Origin: an uncultured Clostridia bacterium
GTDB lineage: Bacteria; Bacillota; Clostridia; Oscillospirales; Acutalibacteraceae
Assembly (NCBI GenBank): GCA_904397895.1
Contig: CAJFOZ010000015.1
Span: forward strand, 1 to 48,051
Length of the DNA stretch: 48,051 nt
Direction of reading: 5' to 3'
The notes below the pieces were generated by a model, which did no database searches, was not told where the DNA came from, and saw only the letters and a list, made by a program, of their open reading frames with translations. A program made the translations under genes and the position numbers. Shown here piece after piece: positions 32,382 to 41,659 of this stretch (its first letter is position 1; every line of letters begins with the position of its first letter).

Positions 32382-33706
32382 TACGAATCCCTCCTTTTCT
32401 GGCCGTCCAATACCGTGCAAGCGTCCATTAAAGACACATCGTCAAAGACTTTGCCCATTATCTGGACACCCTGCCCATCTCCCCAGGGAAGGACAATAGA
32501 GGGGAGACCCGCCAAGCTGGAAGCGTGATGGAACCGGTTGTTTTGCTCAGCGCCCAGGATGGTTTGGGTCTGCCAATCGGCCGACGAAGGGATCACAGCG
32601 GTTACCAGGAAATCCACCTTCTGGAAGGCTTCCACAAAGGTATCCAGTACCATGCGGCGGACACACATGGCTTTTTCATAATAGCTGTGGTAATAATCCG
32701 AGGAAAGCATCAGGGAACCTAGAGCCAAACGCTCTTTGGTTTTGCGGCCGAAACCCTCGCTGCGGGACTTTATGTAGAGATCAAAGAGATTTTCGTAATG
32801 GGGGGTCTGGTAGCCGTATTTGATACCGTCGAAACGGGCCATGTTAGCGCTGGCCTCAGCGGTGCCAATGACGATAAAGGCTGCTAAAGCTTCTTTGAGG
32901 GCAGGTAGGGACAAGGTCTCCACCTGAGCGCCTGCGGCCTGAAGGAAATCTGTCACGTCGTCCAAACCGGCGGCCTCCTCCCAGAATTCCCGGATGATTC
33001 CCACTTTAATCCCCTCCAAAGAGGAGGAATCCTCCTTGGGAAAGGAGAAGGCAGGAAGTGTGCAGGAGGTGCTGTCGGTAGGATCGTTGCCGGAAATGGC
33101 CTCTAAAGCGGCGGCACAATCGCCCAGATGATTTCCCAAAACGCAAATCTGATCCATAGAGGAGACGTATGCCACTGTACCGCTGCGGGAAACCGAGCCG
33201 TAGCTAGGGCGTATGCAACATACCCCGGCCAGTGCAGCGGGAACGCGCAGGGAACCTGCTGTATCGGTGCAGAAAGCTAGAAGAACCTGTCCCTTAGCCA
33301 CCGCCTGAGGAGCGGTACAGCCCAGACCATCGCAGGCAAACTCGTCCACACGGAGCTTACCCATAACGATGGCGCCGGCTTCTTTTAGCTTGGTGATGGC
33401 GGTGGCCTCAAAGGGAGGCTTAAAGCCGGTAAGCATCCTGGAGCCGGAGGCGGTTTCTTCGTTTAACGTGCAGATGTTTTCTCCCACGCCCACCGGGATG
33501 CCGGCCAGCGGGAGGTTTTCGCCTGCATCCAGGCGTTTCTGCACAGCTTGAATTTGATCCAAAACCGATTGACGGTCAAACAATGCGAACAGACTTGGAT
33601 CCTGCTCGATGGATTCTATCATAGGGGTAAGGGCGTCCAGCAGGCCCACTTGACCCCCTTGAATGCTGGCGGACAGCGACAAAGCTGCCCCAATCTTGTT
33701 ACTCAT
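32381..33706 (-). CDS. gatA: GatA-like subunit lacking the amidase triad
   Basis: A 441-aa amidase-fold protein in the position of GatA, which normally hydrolyses glutamine and channels ammonia to GatB. The family frame is clear (PLAGIPVG, GAIVMGKLRVDEFA, RPSYGSVSRSGTVAYVSSMDQI, ALEAISGNDPTDSTS). The catalytic Lys of the usual KDNI is Gly here (VGENI). The loop carrying GGSSGGS is missing: DEFACDGLGCTAPQAVAKG runs straight on, about 28 residues short. Only the nucleophile Ser position survives, in DTAGSLR. It is therefore unlikely to be a working glutaminase. The deletion is in frame and the rest of the protein is intact. ATG 33706 is used, with TTG 33718 possible. Confidence 0.88.
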   Translation of the reverse strand: MSNKIGAALSLSASIQGGQVGLLDALTPMIESIEQDPSLFALFDRQSVLDQIQAVQKRLDAGENLPLAGIPVGVGENICTLNEETASGSRMLTGFKPPFEATAITKLKEAGAIVMGKLRVDEFACDGLGCTAPQAVAKGQVLLAFCTDTAGSLRVPAALAGVCCIRPSYGSVSRSGTVAYVSSMDQICVLGNHLGDCAAALEAISGNDPTDSTSCTLPAFSFPKEDSSSLEGIKVGIIREFWEEAAGLDDVTDFLQAAGAQVETLSLPALKEALAAFIVIGTAEASANMARFDGIKYGYQTPHYENLFDLYIKSRSEGFGRKTKERLALGSLMLSSDYYHSYYEKAMCVRRMVLDTFVEAFQKVDFLVTAVIPSSADWQTQTILGAEQNNRFHHASSLAGLPSIVLPWGDGQGVQIMGKVFDDVSLMDACTVLDGQKRRDS

Positions 33707-33720
33707 CGTATCATCCAACC

Positions 33721-34008
33721 TTAATCAAAAGTAGGGGGAGCCACAAAATAATGCTCGTATTCATCAGGAGCATTTTGCAGGATCTCATCCTGCCGGGGAA
33801 ATTCATGGACCACGTCGTCACGGAAGACGTTTTCCCGCTGCAAAATATGGATCAGGGGCTGACGATCGCCAGTATCGACGGACTGGATGCCCTCCAAGCA
33901 GGAGAGAACCTCTTCCAAATCGGCCACAGCGGTATCGCGTTCGGCGCCTTCAAAATGCACCAAGGCCAGATCCTCCATAGTGGTCAATAAATCGTTTGTT
34001 AGTTGCAT
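33721..34008 (-). CDS. gatC: Asp/Glu-tRNA amidotransferase subunit C
   Basis: A 95-aa small subunit that wraps around GatA and holds it to GatB. The helical N-terminal part (LTNDLLTTMEDLALVHFEGAER) and the end QRENVFRDDVVHEFPRQDEILQNAP match GatC (compare the usual LREDEV and LLxNAP). ATG 34008 is preferred; GTG 34017 is also in frame. It lies 19 bp after aspS and 14 bp before gatA. Confidence 0.9.
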   Translation of the reverse strand: MQLTNDLLTTMEDLALVHFEGAERDTAVADLEEVLSCLEGIQSVDTGDRQPLIHILQRENVFRDDVVHEFPRQDEILQNAPDEYEHYFVAPPTFD

Positions 34009-34027
34009 GTCGATCACGATTCCTTAT

Positions 34028-35776
34028 TTATCTTAATTTGATGTGTACTTCACGCAGCTGCTGTTCGGTGACGCTGCCAGGAGCGCCCAACAACAGATCC
34101 TGAGCCGAAGCGTTCATAGGGAATGCAATGACTTCGCGGATGCTCTCCTCGTCCTTGAGCAACATGATCATGCGATCCACGCCAGGGGCCATACCGGCAT
34201 GAGGAGGAGCACCGTACTGGAAGGCGTTATAAAGGGCGCCAAAGCGCTTCTCCACTTCGTCCTTGGAGTAGCCGGCAATCTCGAAGGCCTTAACCATGAT
34301 ATCGGGACGATGGTTACGCACAGCGCCGGAGGAAAGCTCCACACCATTGCACACGATGTCGTACTGATAGGCTTTGATGTCCAGGGGATTCATGGTTTCC
34401 AAAGCTTCCAAACCGCCCTGGGGCATGGAGAAGGGATTATGGGTAAAGTCGATGTTGCCCTCTTCGTTTTTCTCGTACATGGGGAAATCGGTGATATAGC
34501 AGAATTCAAAGCGATCCTTGTCGATAATGCCCTTGCGTTCGGCAAGCTCGGTGCGGATGAGGCCGGCCAGACGATCCACCACAGTCTTTGCGTCGCTGAT
34601 AAAGAAGAGGGTGTCGTCCTTCTTGAGGGAGAGGCGATCCACCAATTCCTGCTGTTTCTCCGGGGCAAGGAATTTGGCGATGGGGCCTTTGAACTGCATG
34701 CCCTCCAGCATGGTCAGATAACCCAGACCCTTCATGCCGATAGAAGTGGCGTATTTGAGCATATTCTCAAAGAAGGATTTGGGCATCTTGGCGCAATCCT
34801 CCACCACGATTCCACGGACAGGACGGTTCTTAAAGGGCATAAAGTCCACATCTACAAAGAAGTCGGACAGATCGGTAATAACCAGGGGATTTCTCAAATC
34901 GGGCTTATCGGTGCCGTATTTGAGCATGGCCTCTTCGTAGGGGATGCGGACGAAGGGCTTGGAAGAAACCTTTTTGTCGCTGAAGGTGGTAAAGACGTCG
35001 TACAGCACGTCGTCGGCCACAGCGAAGACATCCTCCTGGGTGGCGAAGGCCATCTCAAAGTCCAGCTGATAGAATTCGCCGGGGGAACGGTCGGCACGGG
35101 CATCCTCATCGCGGAAGCATGGGGCGATCTGGAAGTATTTATCGAAACCACCCACCATCAGCAGCTGCTTAAACTGCTGGGGAGCCTGGGGCAATGCATA
35201 GAACTTGCCCTCGTATTTGCGGGAGGGGATGATATAATCCCGTGCGCCCTCGGGGGAGGAGCAAGTGAGGATGGGAGTATTGATTTCGTCGAAGCCTAAA
35301 CTCTCCATCTTGCGGCGCAGGAAGCTGACCACCTTGGAGCGGAACAGGATATTGTCATGCACCTTGGGATTGCGCAGATCCAGGAAACGGTATCTGAGAC
35401 GGACATCCTCACGGGTTTCGGTGGAATTCTGAATCTCAAAGGGCAGATTGGGATTGGAATAACCCAAAATCTCCAAACTGTCCACCATGACCTCCAGGGT
35501 ACCGGTGGGGATTTTGAGATTGACGGTTTCCTCGTCCCGCTTTACCACCTTGCCGCGGACGCAAACCACCGTTTCCCGATGGACGTCCTTAAGCAGATTG
35601 TCGTCATGGATTACCACCTGGGTAATGCCGTCCTGATCCCGCAGGTCGACGAAAGCGACGCCGCCGTGATCGCGGATGGTATCCACCCATCCGGACAAGA
35701 TGACCGTTTCATTGAGGTTTTTCTCGGTGAGTTCTCCGCAGCTGTGAGTCCTATATTGATTGGCAGACATGAGCAT
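34028..35776 (-). CDS. aspS: Aspartyl-tRNA synthetase
   Basis: A 582-aa class II aminoacyl-tRNA synthetase. It contains the OB-fold anticodon domain (VILSGWVDTIRDHGGVAFVDLRDQDG), motif 2 (FQIAPCFRDEDARADRSPGEFYQLDFEMAF), the bacterial GAD insert, and motif 3 near the end (GAPPHAGMAPGVDRMIMLL). Being in one operon with gatCAB, it may be a non-discriminating enzyme that also charges tRNA(Asn) for amidation; this is an inference. ATG 35776 is chosen after AAGGGA; ATG 35770 is possible. Confidence 0.95.
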   Translation of the reverse strand: MLMSANQYRTHSCGELTEKNLNETVILSGWVDTIRDHGGVAFVDLRDQDGITQVVIHDDNLLKDVHRETVVCVRGKVVKRDEETVNLKIPTGTLEVMVDSLEILGYSNPNLPFEIQNSTETREDVRLRYRFLDLRNPKVHDNILFRSKVVSFLRRKMESLGFDEINTPILTCSSPEGARDYIIPSRKYEGKFYALPQAPQQFKQLLMVGGFDKYFQIAPCFRDEDARADRSPGEFYQLDFEMAFATQEDVFAVADDVLYDVFTTFSDKKVSSKPFVRIPYEEAMLKYGTDKPDLRNPLVITDLSDFFVDVDFMPFKNRPVRGIVVEDCAKMPKSFFENMLKYATSIGMKGLGYLTMLEGMQFKGPIAKFLAPEKQQELVDRLSLKKDDTLFFISDAKTVVDRLAGLIRTELAERKGIIDKDRFEFCYITDFPMYEKNEEGNIDFTHNPFSMPQGGLEALETMNPLDIKAYQYDIVCNGVELSSGAVRNHRPDIMVKAFEIAGYSKDEVEKRFGALYNAFQYGAPPHAGMAPGVDRMIMLLKDEESIREVIAFPMNASAQDLLLGAPGSVTEQQLREVHIKLR

Positions 35777-35860
35777 GACATTCCCTTCGTGATCCCGACC
35801 CAAAGGCCAGGCAGATTTAATGGATTAGAACCTTGTATGTTCTTTGAAAATATCCCCAAA

Positions 35861-35889
35861 ATTATACCACATGACGGGCATGATGTACA
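35861..35889 (-). promoter_or_regulatory. Promoter of the aspS-gatCAB operon
   Basis: On the minus strand, TGTACA (35884-35889) and an extended -10 TGGTATAAT (35861-35869) are 17 bp apart. It lies about 85 bp before the aspS start. Confidence 0.6.
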
Positions 35890-36012
35890 GGGCTTAAAGT
35901 CCAAAATCCCACTTTTTTGGCGATTTGTAGAGGCGGATTCTTCCTAAATATGCATGTTTCATCAATGTTCCTCTTTACTAGGATTATACAATTACCCTCT
36001 AAAGATGCAAAA

Positions 36013-36050
36013 AAAGCAGCCGCTGTGAACTACCACAATGCGGCTGCTTT
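36013..36050 (-). terminator. Terminator of the polyamine operon
   Basis: AAAGCAGCCGC (36013-36023) pairs with GCGGCTGCTTT (36040-36050). On the minus strand further T's follow. It lies just after nspC. Confidence 0.88.
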
Positions 36051-36061
36051 GGGGACAAATA

Positions 36062-37195
36062 TTACGATAAGCGGGATTTAAAATCCTCGTATCCAAATTG
36101 CTTGACGATTTCAAAACTTCCGTCCTCATGCTGGAGCACGATGGAGGGGAGATTGACGCCGTTAAAAGTGTTGGTTTTGACCATGGTATAAAGAGCCATG
36201 TCGCCAAACACCAACCGGTCCCCCGGCTTTAAGGCATGGGAAAAGGAGTAGTCCCCGATGATATCCCCTGCCAAACAGGTGGGCCCTCCCAGCCGGTAGG
36301 TGTAGGGATACTGCCCTGGGTCACCCGAACCAAGCAGGGGAGGATGGTAGGGCATCTCCAATACGTCGGGCATATGGCAGGCGGCGGAGGTATCCACAAT
36401 GGCCAAATCCACGCCGTTTTGCAGGGTATCCAACACCGACGTCACCAAAAATCCCGTGTTGAGCACCACCCCTTCGCCCGGTTCCAGGTAAACCTGAAGG
36501 CCGTACTTCTCCTGCATGAAGGCGATGGAGCGGATAAGGCATTCCACATCGTAGTCCGGCCGGGTGATGTGGTGTCCGCCGCCAAAGTTGATCCATTTCA
36601 TGTTTTTGAGGAAAGGACCAAATTTCTCGTCCACCACCTGGATGGTGCGGGCCAAGGTATCGGAATTCTGCTCGCACATGGTGTGAAAGTGAAGCCCTTC
36701 AATGCCATCCATTTGGGCAAGATCCAAATGTGCCAAGGTGGTGCCCATGCGGGAACCGGTGAAGCAAGGGTTATAAAGATCGGTTTCAATCTCGGAATAC
36801 TCGGGGTTGATCCGGATGCCGCAGGAAATAGGGCGCCCGGACGCCTTGATTTTATCCCGGAACCGCATCCACTGGCCGGGGGTATTAAAGACGATGTGGT
36901 CGCAGATGGCGGCGATTTGATCCATTTCGTCTTCCCGGTAGGCGGGAGAATAGATGTGGACCTCGCCGCCCATTTCCTCCCGGCCCAGTCTCGCCTCAAA
37001 GAGGGAACTGGCTGTGGTGCCGGCCAGATACTGTCTCATCATCGGATAGACGCGGTACATGGAAAAGGCCTTTTGGGCCAGCAGGATTTTGCACCCGGTG
37101 CGCTGCTGGATGGACTGTAATAGTTCCAAATTTTTTTTCAGCAGTCCCTCATCCACCACAAAGGAGGGGGTAGGGACTTGGTTAAAACAATTCAT
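36062..37195 (-). CDS. nspC: Carboxynorspermidine/carboxyspermidine decarboxylase
   Basis: A 377-aa PLP-dependent decarboxylase of the alanine-racemase fold that removes CO2 from carboxyspermidine (or carboxynorspermidine). Features: LLAQKAFSMY with the PLP Lys, HFHTMCEQNSDT, NFGGGHHITRPDYD with the PLP-binding glycines, YLEPGEGVVLNTG, and the C-terminal CLAGDIIGDYSF with the active-site Cys. The last gene of the operon, 10 bp after the dehydrogenase it works with. Confidence 0.95.
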   Translation of the reverse strand: MNCFNQVPTPSFVVDEGLLKKNLELLQSIQQRTGCKILLAQKAFSMYRVYPMMRQYLAGTTASSLFEARLGREEMGGEVHIYSPAYREDEMDQIAAICDHIVFNTPGQWMRFRDKIKASGRPISCGIRINPEYSEIETDLYNPCFTGSRMGTTLAHLDLAQMDGIEGLHFHTMCEQNSDTLARTIQVVDEKFGPFLKNMKWINFGGGHHITRPDYDVECLIRSIAFMQEKYGLQVYLEPGEGVVLNTGFLVTSVLDTLQNGVDLAIVDTSAACHMPDVLEMPYHPPLLGSGDPGQYPYTYRLGGPTCLAGDIIGDYSFSHALKPGDRLVFGDMALYTMVKTNTFNGVNLPSIVLQHEDGSFEIVKQFGYEDFKSRLS

Positions 37196-37205
37196 CCCGC
37201 CGCCC

Positions 37206-38405
37206 TCAGTCGATGAGCTCCGGCTGGAAGCTCTCCTGCCACGGCAGGCCGAAGCGGTTGAGCATGTCCATAAAGGGATCGGGGTCGAATTCCTCGATGT
37301 TGTGAACGCCCGGGGTGTTCCACTTGCCGGTGAGGATCATGGCGGTGCCGATCATGGCGGGGACGCCGGTGGTATAGGAAATTGCCTGGCTGCCTACCTC
37401 GTGGTAGCATGCCTGATGGTCGCAGACATTATAGAGATAGTAGGTCTTTTCCTTGCCGTCCTTGACGCCTTGGAAAATACAGCCGATGTTGGTCTTGCCC
37501 TTAGTGCGGGGGGCTAGGGTGGCGGGATCAGGAAGCACCGCCTTGAGGAACTGGAGGGGAATGATTTCCCTGCCCTCAAACAGGATGGGTTCGATGGAGG
37601 TCATGCCCACATCCTCCAGCACCTTCAGATGGGTGAGATAACTCTGGGAGAAGGTCATCCAGAAGCGAATCTTTTGGATCCCCTTGATGTTAAGGGCTAA
37701 GGATTCCATTTCTTCGTGATGGAGGAGGTAAATATCCTTAGGACCGATTTCTGGGAGGTTGTACACCCGTTTAATGGACATGGGTTCGGTTTCGATAAAC
37801 TTGCCGTTTTCAAAGTAGCTGCCCTTGGCGCTGACCTCCCGGATGTTGATTTCCGGATTAAAATTGGTGGCAAAGGGGAGGCCGTGATCGCCGGCGTTGG
37901 CATCCACAATGTCGATCTGATGGATCTCGTCAAAGTGATGTTTTTGGGCATAGGCCGAAAAGACGCCGGTGACACCGGGATCAAATCCGCTGCCCAACAG
38001 GGCGATCAGTCCGGCCTTTTCAAAGCGTTCCCGGTAGGCCCACTGCCACTTGTATTCGAATTTCGCCTCGTCTTTGGGCTCGTAGTTGGCGGTGTCCACG
38101 TAATGGACGCCGGTGGCCAAACAGGCGTCCATGATGGTCAAATCCTGGTAGGGCAGAGCCAGGTTAAGCACCACATCCGGCTTAAATTTCTCGATGAGAG
38201 CAATGACTTCATCGGTGTGGTCGGCGTCCACCTGGGCGGTTTGGATTTTGGTTTTGCCGCCGTCCAGCTTGGCCTTTAGGGCATCGCACTTGGAGAGGGT
38301 GCGGCTGGCGATGCAGATCTCCTCAAACACCTCCGGATATTGACAGCATTTGTGGACCGCTACACTTGCGACGCCGCCGGCGCCGATGATTAAAACTTTT
38401 CCCAC
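37206..38405 (-). CDS. Carboxynorspermidine/carboxyspermidine dehydrogenase
   Basis: A 399-aa saccharopine-dehydrogenase-fold oxidoreductase that condenses putrescine (or diaminopropane) with aspartate semialdehyde using NADPH. It has the N-terminal VLIIGAGGVASVAVHK nucleotide-binding motif, VVLNLALPYQDLTIMDACL, GVHYVDTANYEP and GSGFDPGVTGVFSAYA, as in the Lys9-like family. GTG 38405 is chosen because GGAGG lies 8 bases upstream; TTG at 38411 and 38420 are in frame. Adjacent nspC fixes the assignment to polyamine rather than lysine metabolism. Confidence 0.93.
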   Translation of the reverse strand: MGKVLIIGAGGVASVAVHKCCQYPEVFEEICIASRTLSKCDALKAKLDGGKTKIQTAQVDADHTDEVIALIEKFKPDVVLNLALPYQDLTIMDACLATGVHYVDTANYEPKDEAKFEYKWQWAYRERFEKAGLIALLGSGFDPGVTGVFSAYAQKHHFDEIHQIDIVDANAGDHGLPFATNFNPEINIREVSAKGSYFENGKFIETEPMSIKRVYNLPEIGPKDIYLLHHEEMESLALNIKGIQKIRFWMTFSQSYLTHLKVLEDVGMTSIEPILFEGREIIPLQFLKAVLPDPATLAPRTKGKTNIGCIFQGVKDGKEKTYYLYNVCDHQACYHEVGSQAISYTTGVPAMIGTAMILTGKWNTPGVHNIEEFDPDPFMDMLNRFGLPWQESFQPELID

Positions 38406-38479
38406 GTTCAATCCCTCCAAATCAGTTTCATTCTATCGTCTAAAAGAAGGACAGATCCCTGCCCTCCGGTGAACCAAGT

Positions 38480-39343
38480 TTACTCTTCCCTCCGCTTTTT
38501 GGCAAAGAGCAGAAGAAGCTCCCGAATGACCTTGCCGGCCACCGCCGTGGATACGCCGCTTGGGTCGTACATGGGGGAGAGTTCGTTTACGTCAAACCCG
38601 ACGATATGCAGGTTTTCCAGTTTTCGGACGGCATCCATCAGCTGCAAAAAGGTGACGCCGCCGGCTTCGGGGGTACCTGTCCCAGGAAAGACCGAGGGAT
38701 CCAGCACGTCCAGATCCAGCGTAAAATAAACCGGTTTGTCCTTTAGTCTTACCACAATATCGTCCAGCCAGCGGAAGTCGAATTTGTTGGTAAAGACGTG
38801 ATGCTTGCCCCAGCGGAATTCTTCCCGGTCGCCCGAGCGGATGCCAAACTGGTAAATGCGGCCGTCGCCCACCAGTTCCCAACACCGGCGCAGCACCGAT
38901 GCATGGGAGAGCGGTTCCCCCAAATAATCCTCCCGCAGATCGGCGTGGGCGTCAAAGTGGATGATGTGGACGTCCGGGTACTTTTCCCAAACCGCCCGGA
39001 AGGCGCCCAAGGTCACTAGATGTTCGCCCCCCACCATGCAGGGGATCTTGCCGTCCTCTAGGATCTGAGCGGTCATCTCCTGGATCTGATCCAGGGCACG
39101 GGGGGAATTGCCAAATACCAGCTCCAAATCCCCGGCGTCAAAGACTGAGATATCGGTCAAATCCCGGTCCTGGTAGGGGCTGTAGGTCTCAAGGCCAAAG
39201 GACTCGCTGCGGATGGCCTTGCAGCCGAACCGGGTGCCGGGGCGGAAAGAGGTGGTGGAATCATAAGGCGCGCCAAACAATACGATTTCGGCCTCGTCAT
39301 AGGAGGCGTCGCAACCGAGAAAGGTTTCAATGTTGGGATTCAT
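38480..39343 (-). CDS. speB: Agmatinase
   Basis: A 287-aa ureohydrolase that converts agmatine to putrescine and urea. The manganese motifs are present: GGEHLVTLG, HFDAHADLREDY and LDLDVLDPSVFPGTGTPEAGG, all ligand His and Asp intact. The N-terminus has the family NIETFLGCDASYDEAEIVLF. It overlaps speE by 17 bp. ATG 39343 has AGGTGA 8 bases upstream. Together with the arginine decarboxylase in the operon this gives arginine to putrescine. Confidence 0.95.
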   Translation of the reverse strand: MNPNIETFLGCDASYDEAEIVLFGAPYDSTTSFRPGTRFGCKAIRSESFGLETYSPYQDRDLTDISVFDAGDLELVFGNSPRALDQIQEMTAQILEDGKIPCMVGGEHLVTLGAFRAVWEKYPDVHIIHFDAHADLREDYLGEPLSHASVLRRCWELVGDGRIYQFGIRSGDREEFRWGKHHVFTNKFDFRWLDDIVVRLKDKPVYFTLDLDVLDPSVFPGTGTPEAGGVTFLQLMDAVRKLENLHIVGFDVNELSPMYDPSGVSTAVAGKVIRELLLLFAKKRREE

Positions 39344-40187
39344 TTTCATCACCTAATAGATCTTTCACATAGGTCGGCAGGGCGAAGCTGCCCTTGTGGA
39401 TATCGGTGTTATAATACTTTGTGGCAAGTCCTAACCCTTGCCACTGGGCCAAATCGGCTTTCAAAGGATCGATGCCCTTGGAGGCAAAACCAAACAGCCA
39501 ATGTCCCGACGGATAGGTGGGAATATGGGCCTGATACACCCGGCTCAACGGGAAACACTCCCGAATGCGGCTGTGGGCCCGTTGCATCGCCCGGGCATCG
39601 TTGGGATAAAAAGGGGATTCATGCTGATTGACTAGGATGCCGTCGTGGGTCAGGGCCTTGTAACAGTTGCCGTAGAACTCCTTGGTAAAAAGCCCCTCCC
39701 CAGGGCCGAAGGGATCGGTGGAATCCACGATGATGAGATCGTATTCATCCTCCCTGCGGCGGACAAACCGCAATCCGTCTTCGTAAGTGATATGGACCCT
39801 GGGATCGTCCAACTTGCAGGCCACGCTGGGGAGGTAATCCCGGCAGGTGTCCACCACGTCCTTGTCGATCTCCACCAAATCGATGTGCTCCACCGACGGA
39901 TACTTGCAAAGTTCCCGGATGGCGCCGCCATCCCCGGCTCCGATGACCAAGACTTTCTTGATCTTTAAATTCGACGCCATGGGGACATGCACGATCATCT
40001 CATGATAGATAAACTCATCCTTTTCGGTCAGCATCATGTAACCGTCCAAAGTGAGAAACCGGCCGAATTCTTTGGATTCAAAAATATCGATGCGCTGAAA
40101 GGCGCTTTTTTTGGTAAAAAGCTGTTTGTCCACCTTAATGGAAAAGCGGACGTTTTTGGTATGATGTTCTGTAAACCACAGTTCCAA
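39327..40187 (-). CDS. speE: Spermidine synthase (aminopropyltransferase)
   Basis: A 286-aa aminopropyltransferase that moves the aminopropyl group of decarboxylated AdoMet to putrescine. Signature pieces: DGYMMLTEKDEFIYHEMIVHVP, VLVIGAGDGGAIRELCKY, VEIDKDVVDTCRDYLP, and the catalytic IIVDSTDPFGPGEGLF. The start is TTG 40187, with GGAGG 8 bases before it. It lies 3 bp after speA. Because carboxyspermidine genes are also in the operon, it may act on another diamine or agmatine; the motifs alone cannot tell. Confidence 0.94.
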   Translation of the reverse strand: MELWFTEHHTKNVRFSIKVDKQLFTKKSAFQRIDIFESKEFGRFLTLDGYMMLTEKDEFIYHEMIVHVPMASNLKIKKVLVIGAGDGGAIRELCKYPSVEHIDLVEIDKDVVDTCRDYLPSVACKLDDPRVHITYEDGLRFVRRREDEYDLIIVDSTDPFGPGEGLFTKEFYGNCYKALTHDGILVNQHESPFYPNDARAMQRAHSRIRECFPLSRVYQAHIPTYPSGHWLFGFASKGIDPLKADLAQWQGLGLATKYYNTDIHKGSFALPTYVKDLLGDENESQH

Positions 40188-40190
40188 CCC

Positions 40191-41645
40191 TTATCCCTCC
40201 ACGACTTTGATGGTTTCCACAGAGATATCCTGCATGCCGGTCAAAAGGCATCCCTTTTCCATGGCGTAAATGGTGTAGTCGATGATTTCCCGGGTAATGC
40301 GTTCCCCAGGAGCCAGGATGGGGATGCCGGGCGGATAGCACATGACAAATTCACCGCACAAAAAGCCGATGCTTTGGCGCAGGGGAAGGGAAACTTTATC
40401 AGCGTAAAAGGCCTCTTGAGGGGACATCTCCACCCGAGGCGTGATGTACTCATGGTCAAACATGCCGGTGGGATCCTTGGACTTGAGCCGGCGGATCTCG
40501 TACAGGGCCGACACCAGCCGTTCCACCGCCAATTCGTTGTCACCGACCGACACGATGGCCAGGATGTTTCCGATGTCGCCAAATTCGATTTGGATACCGT
40601 AGTCGTCCCGCAGCATGTCGTAAACCTCAATGCCGGCCAACCCGATGCCGCGGGTAAAGACCGACAGTTTTGTCCGGTCAAAGGCGTGGACAGCCGGATG
40701 CTTTGTCATCTCCTCACCGTAGGCGTAGTAGCCGCCGATGCGGTTGATTTCTCCCCGGGCGTACTCCACCAGATCCAACACGCGGGCAAAAATCTCCTTG
40801 CCGTGGAGGGCCAGGTTCCGCCGGCTGATGTCCAGCGACGACATGAGCAAATAGGAGGCGCTGGTGGTTTGGGTCAGGCAGAGAATCTGCCTGACATAGC
40901 CGGGATTTAATCCGTTGCGGATGAGCAACATCGAACTTTGGGACAAAGATCCGCCGGTTTTGTGGATACTGACGGCCGCCATATCGGCGCCGCAGGACAT
41001 GGCCGAAGGCGGCAACCCTTCCCCAAAATAAAAATGGGTGCCATGGGCTTCGTCCACCAGCACCATCATGCCGTGGGCATGGGCCAATTTGACAATGGCT
41101 TTTAAATCGGAACAAATGCCGTAATAGGTGGGGTTGTTGACAAACACCGCCTTGGCGTTTGGGTTTTTCTCAATGGCTTTTTTGACGTCCTCCACCGTCA
41201 TGCCCAAGGGGATGCCCAGCTGGGAATTGACCCCGGGATTGACATACACCGGCACAGCGCCGCACAAAATCAAAGAATTGATGGCGCTGATGTGGACGTT
41301 GCGGGGCATAATGATTTTATCCCCCCGCTTGCAGGCCGTCATGACCATGGCCTGGACGGCAGCGGTGGTTCCATTGACAATAAAAAAGGCGTGGTCCGCG
41401 CCGAACGCATCGGCTGCCAGCTCCTCCGCCTCCTTGATGACCGAAACGGGATGACTTAAATTATCCAGCGGCTTCATGGAGTTGACGTCCACCGCCAAGC
41501 ATTTTTCACCCAAAAATTCCCGCAGCCGGGGATTCCCTTTGCCCTGCTTGTGGCCGGGGACGTCAAAGGGAAGGATGCGGTTTTGTTTGTATTGCAGCAG
41601 GGCGTCCCGCAGAGGGGCCCTGTCTTGAAAAAGGTGCATTCCCAT
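40191..41645 (-). CDS. speA: Arginine/lysine/ornithine decarboxylase, fold type I
   Basis: A 484-aa PLP-dependent decarboxylase of the Orn/Lys/Arg class I family (the Bacillus SpeA type, not the E. coli type). It has FDVPGHKQGKGNP, FFIVNGTTAAVQAMVM, MMVLVDEAHGTHFYF, the PLP Lys in SIHKTGGSLSQSS, and YPPGIPILAPGERIT near the C-terminus. Arginine is the probable substrate because agmatinase follows in the operon. ATG 41645 lies after AAGGGTGG; TTG 41663 is an alternative that would overlap speD. Confidence 0.93.
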   Translation of the reverse strand: MGMHLFQDRAPLRDALLQYKQNRILPFDVPGHKQGKGNPRLREFLGEKCLAVDVNSMKPLDNLSHPVSVIKEAEELAADAFGADHAFFIVNGTTAAVQAMVMTACKRGDKIIMPRNVHISAINSLILCGAVPVYVNPGVNSQLGIPLGMTVEDVKKAIEKNPNAKAVFVNNPTYYGICSDLKAIVKLAHAHGMMVLVDEAHGTHFYFGEGLPPSAMSCGADMAAVSIHKTGGSLSQSSMLLIRNGLNPGYVRQILCLTQTTSASYLLMSSLDISRRNLALHGKEIFARVLDLVEYARGEINRIGGYYAYGEEMTKHPAVHAFDRTKLSVFTRGIGLAGIEVYDMLRDDYGIQIEFGDIGNILAIVSVGDNELAVERLVSALYEIRRLKSKDPTGMFDHEYITPRVEMSPQEAFYADKVSLPLRQSIGFLCGEFVMCYPPGIPILAPGERITREIIDYTIYAMEKGCLLTGMQDISVETIKVVEG

Positions 41646-41659
41646 ATCGACCACCCTTT

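Noticed and set aside
34043-35299. A long plus-strand frame opposite aspS
   Set aside because: aspS is unmistakable on the other strand; the antisense frame shows no family motif.
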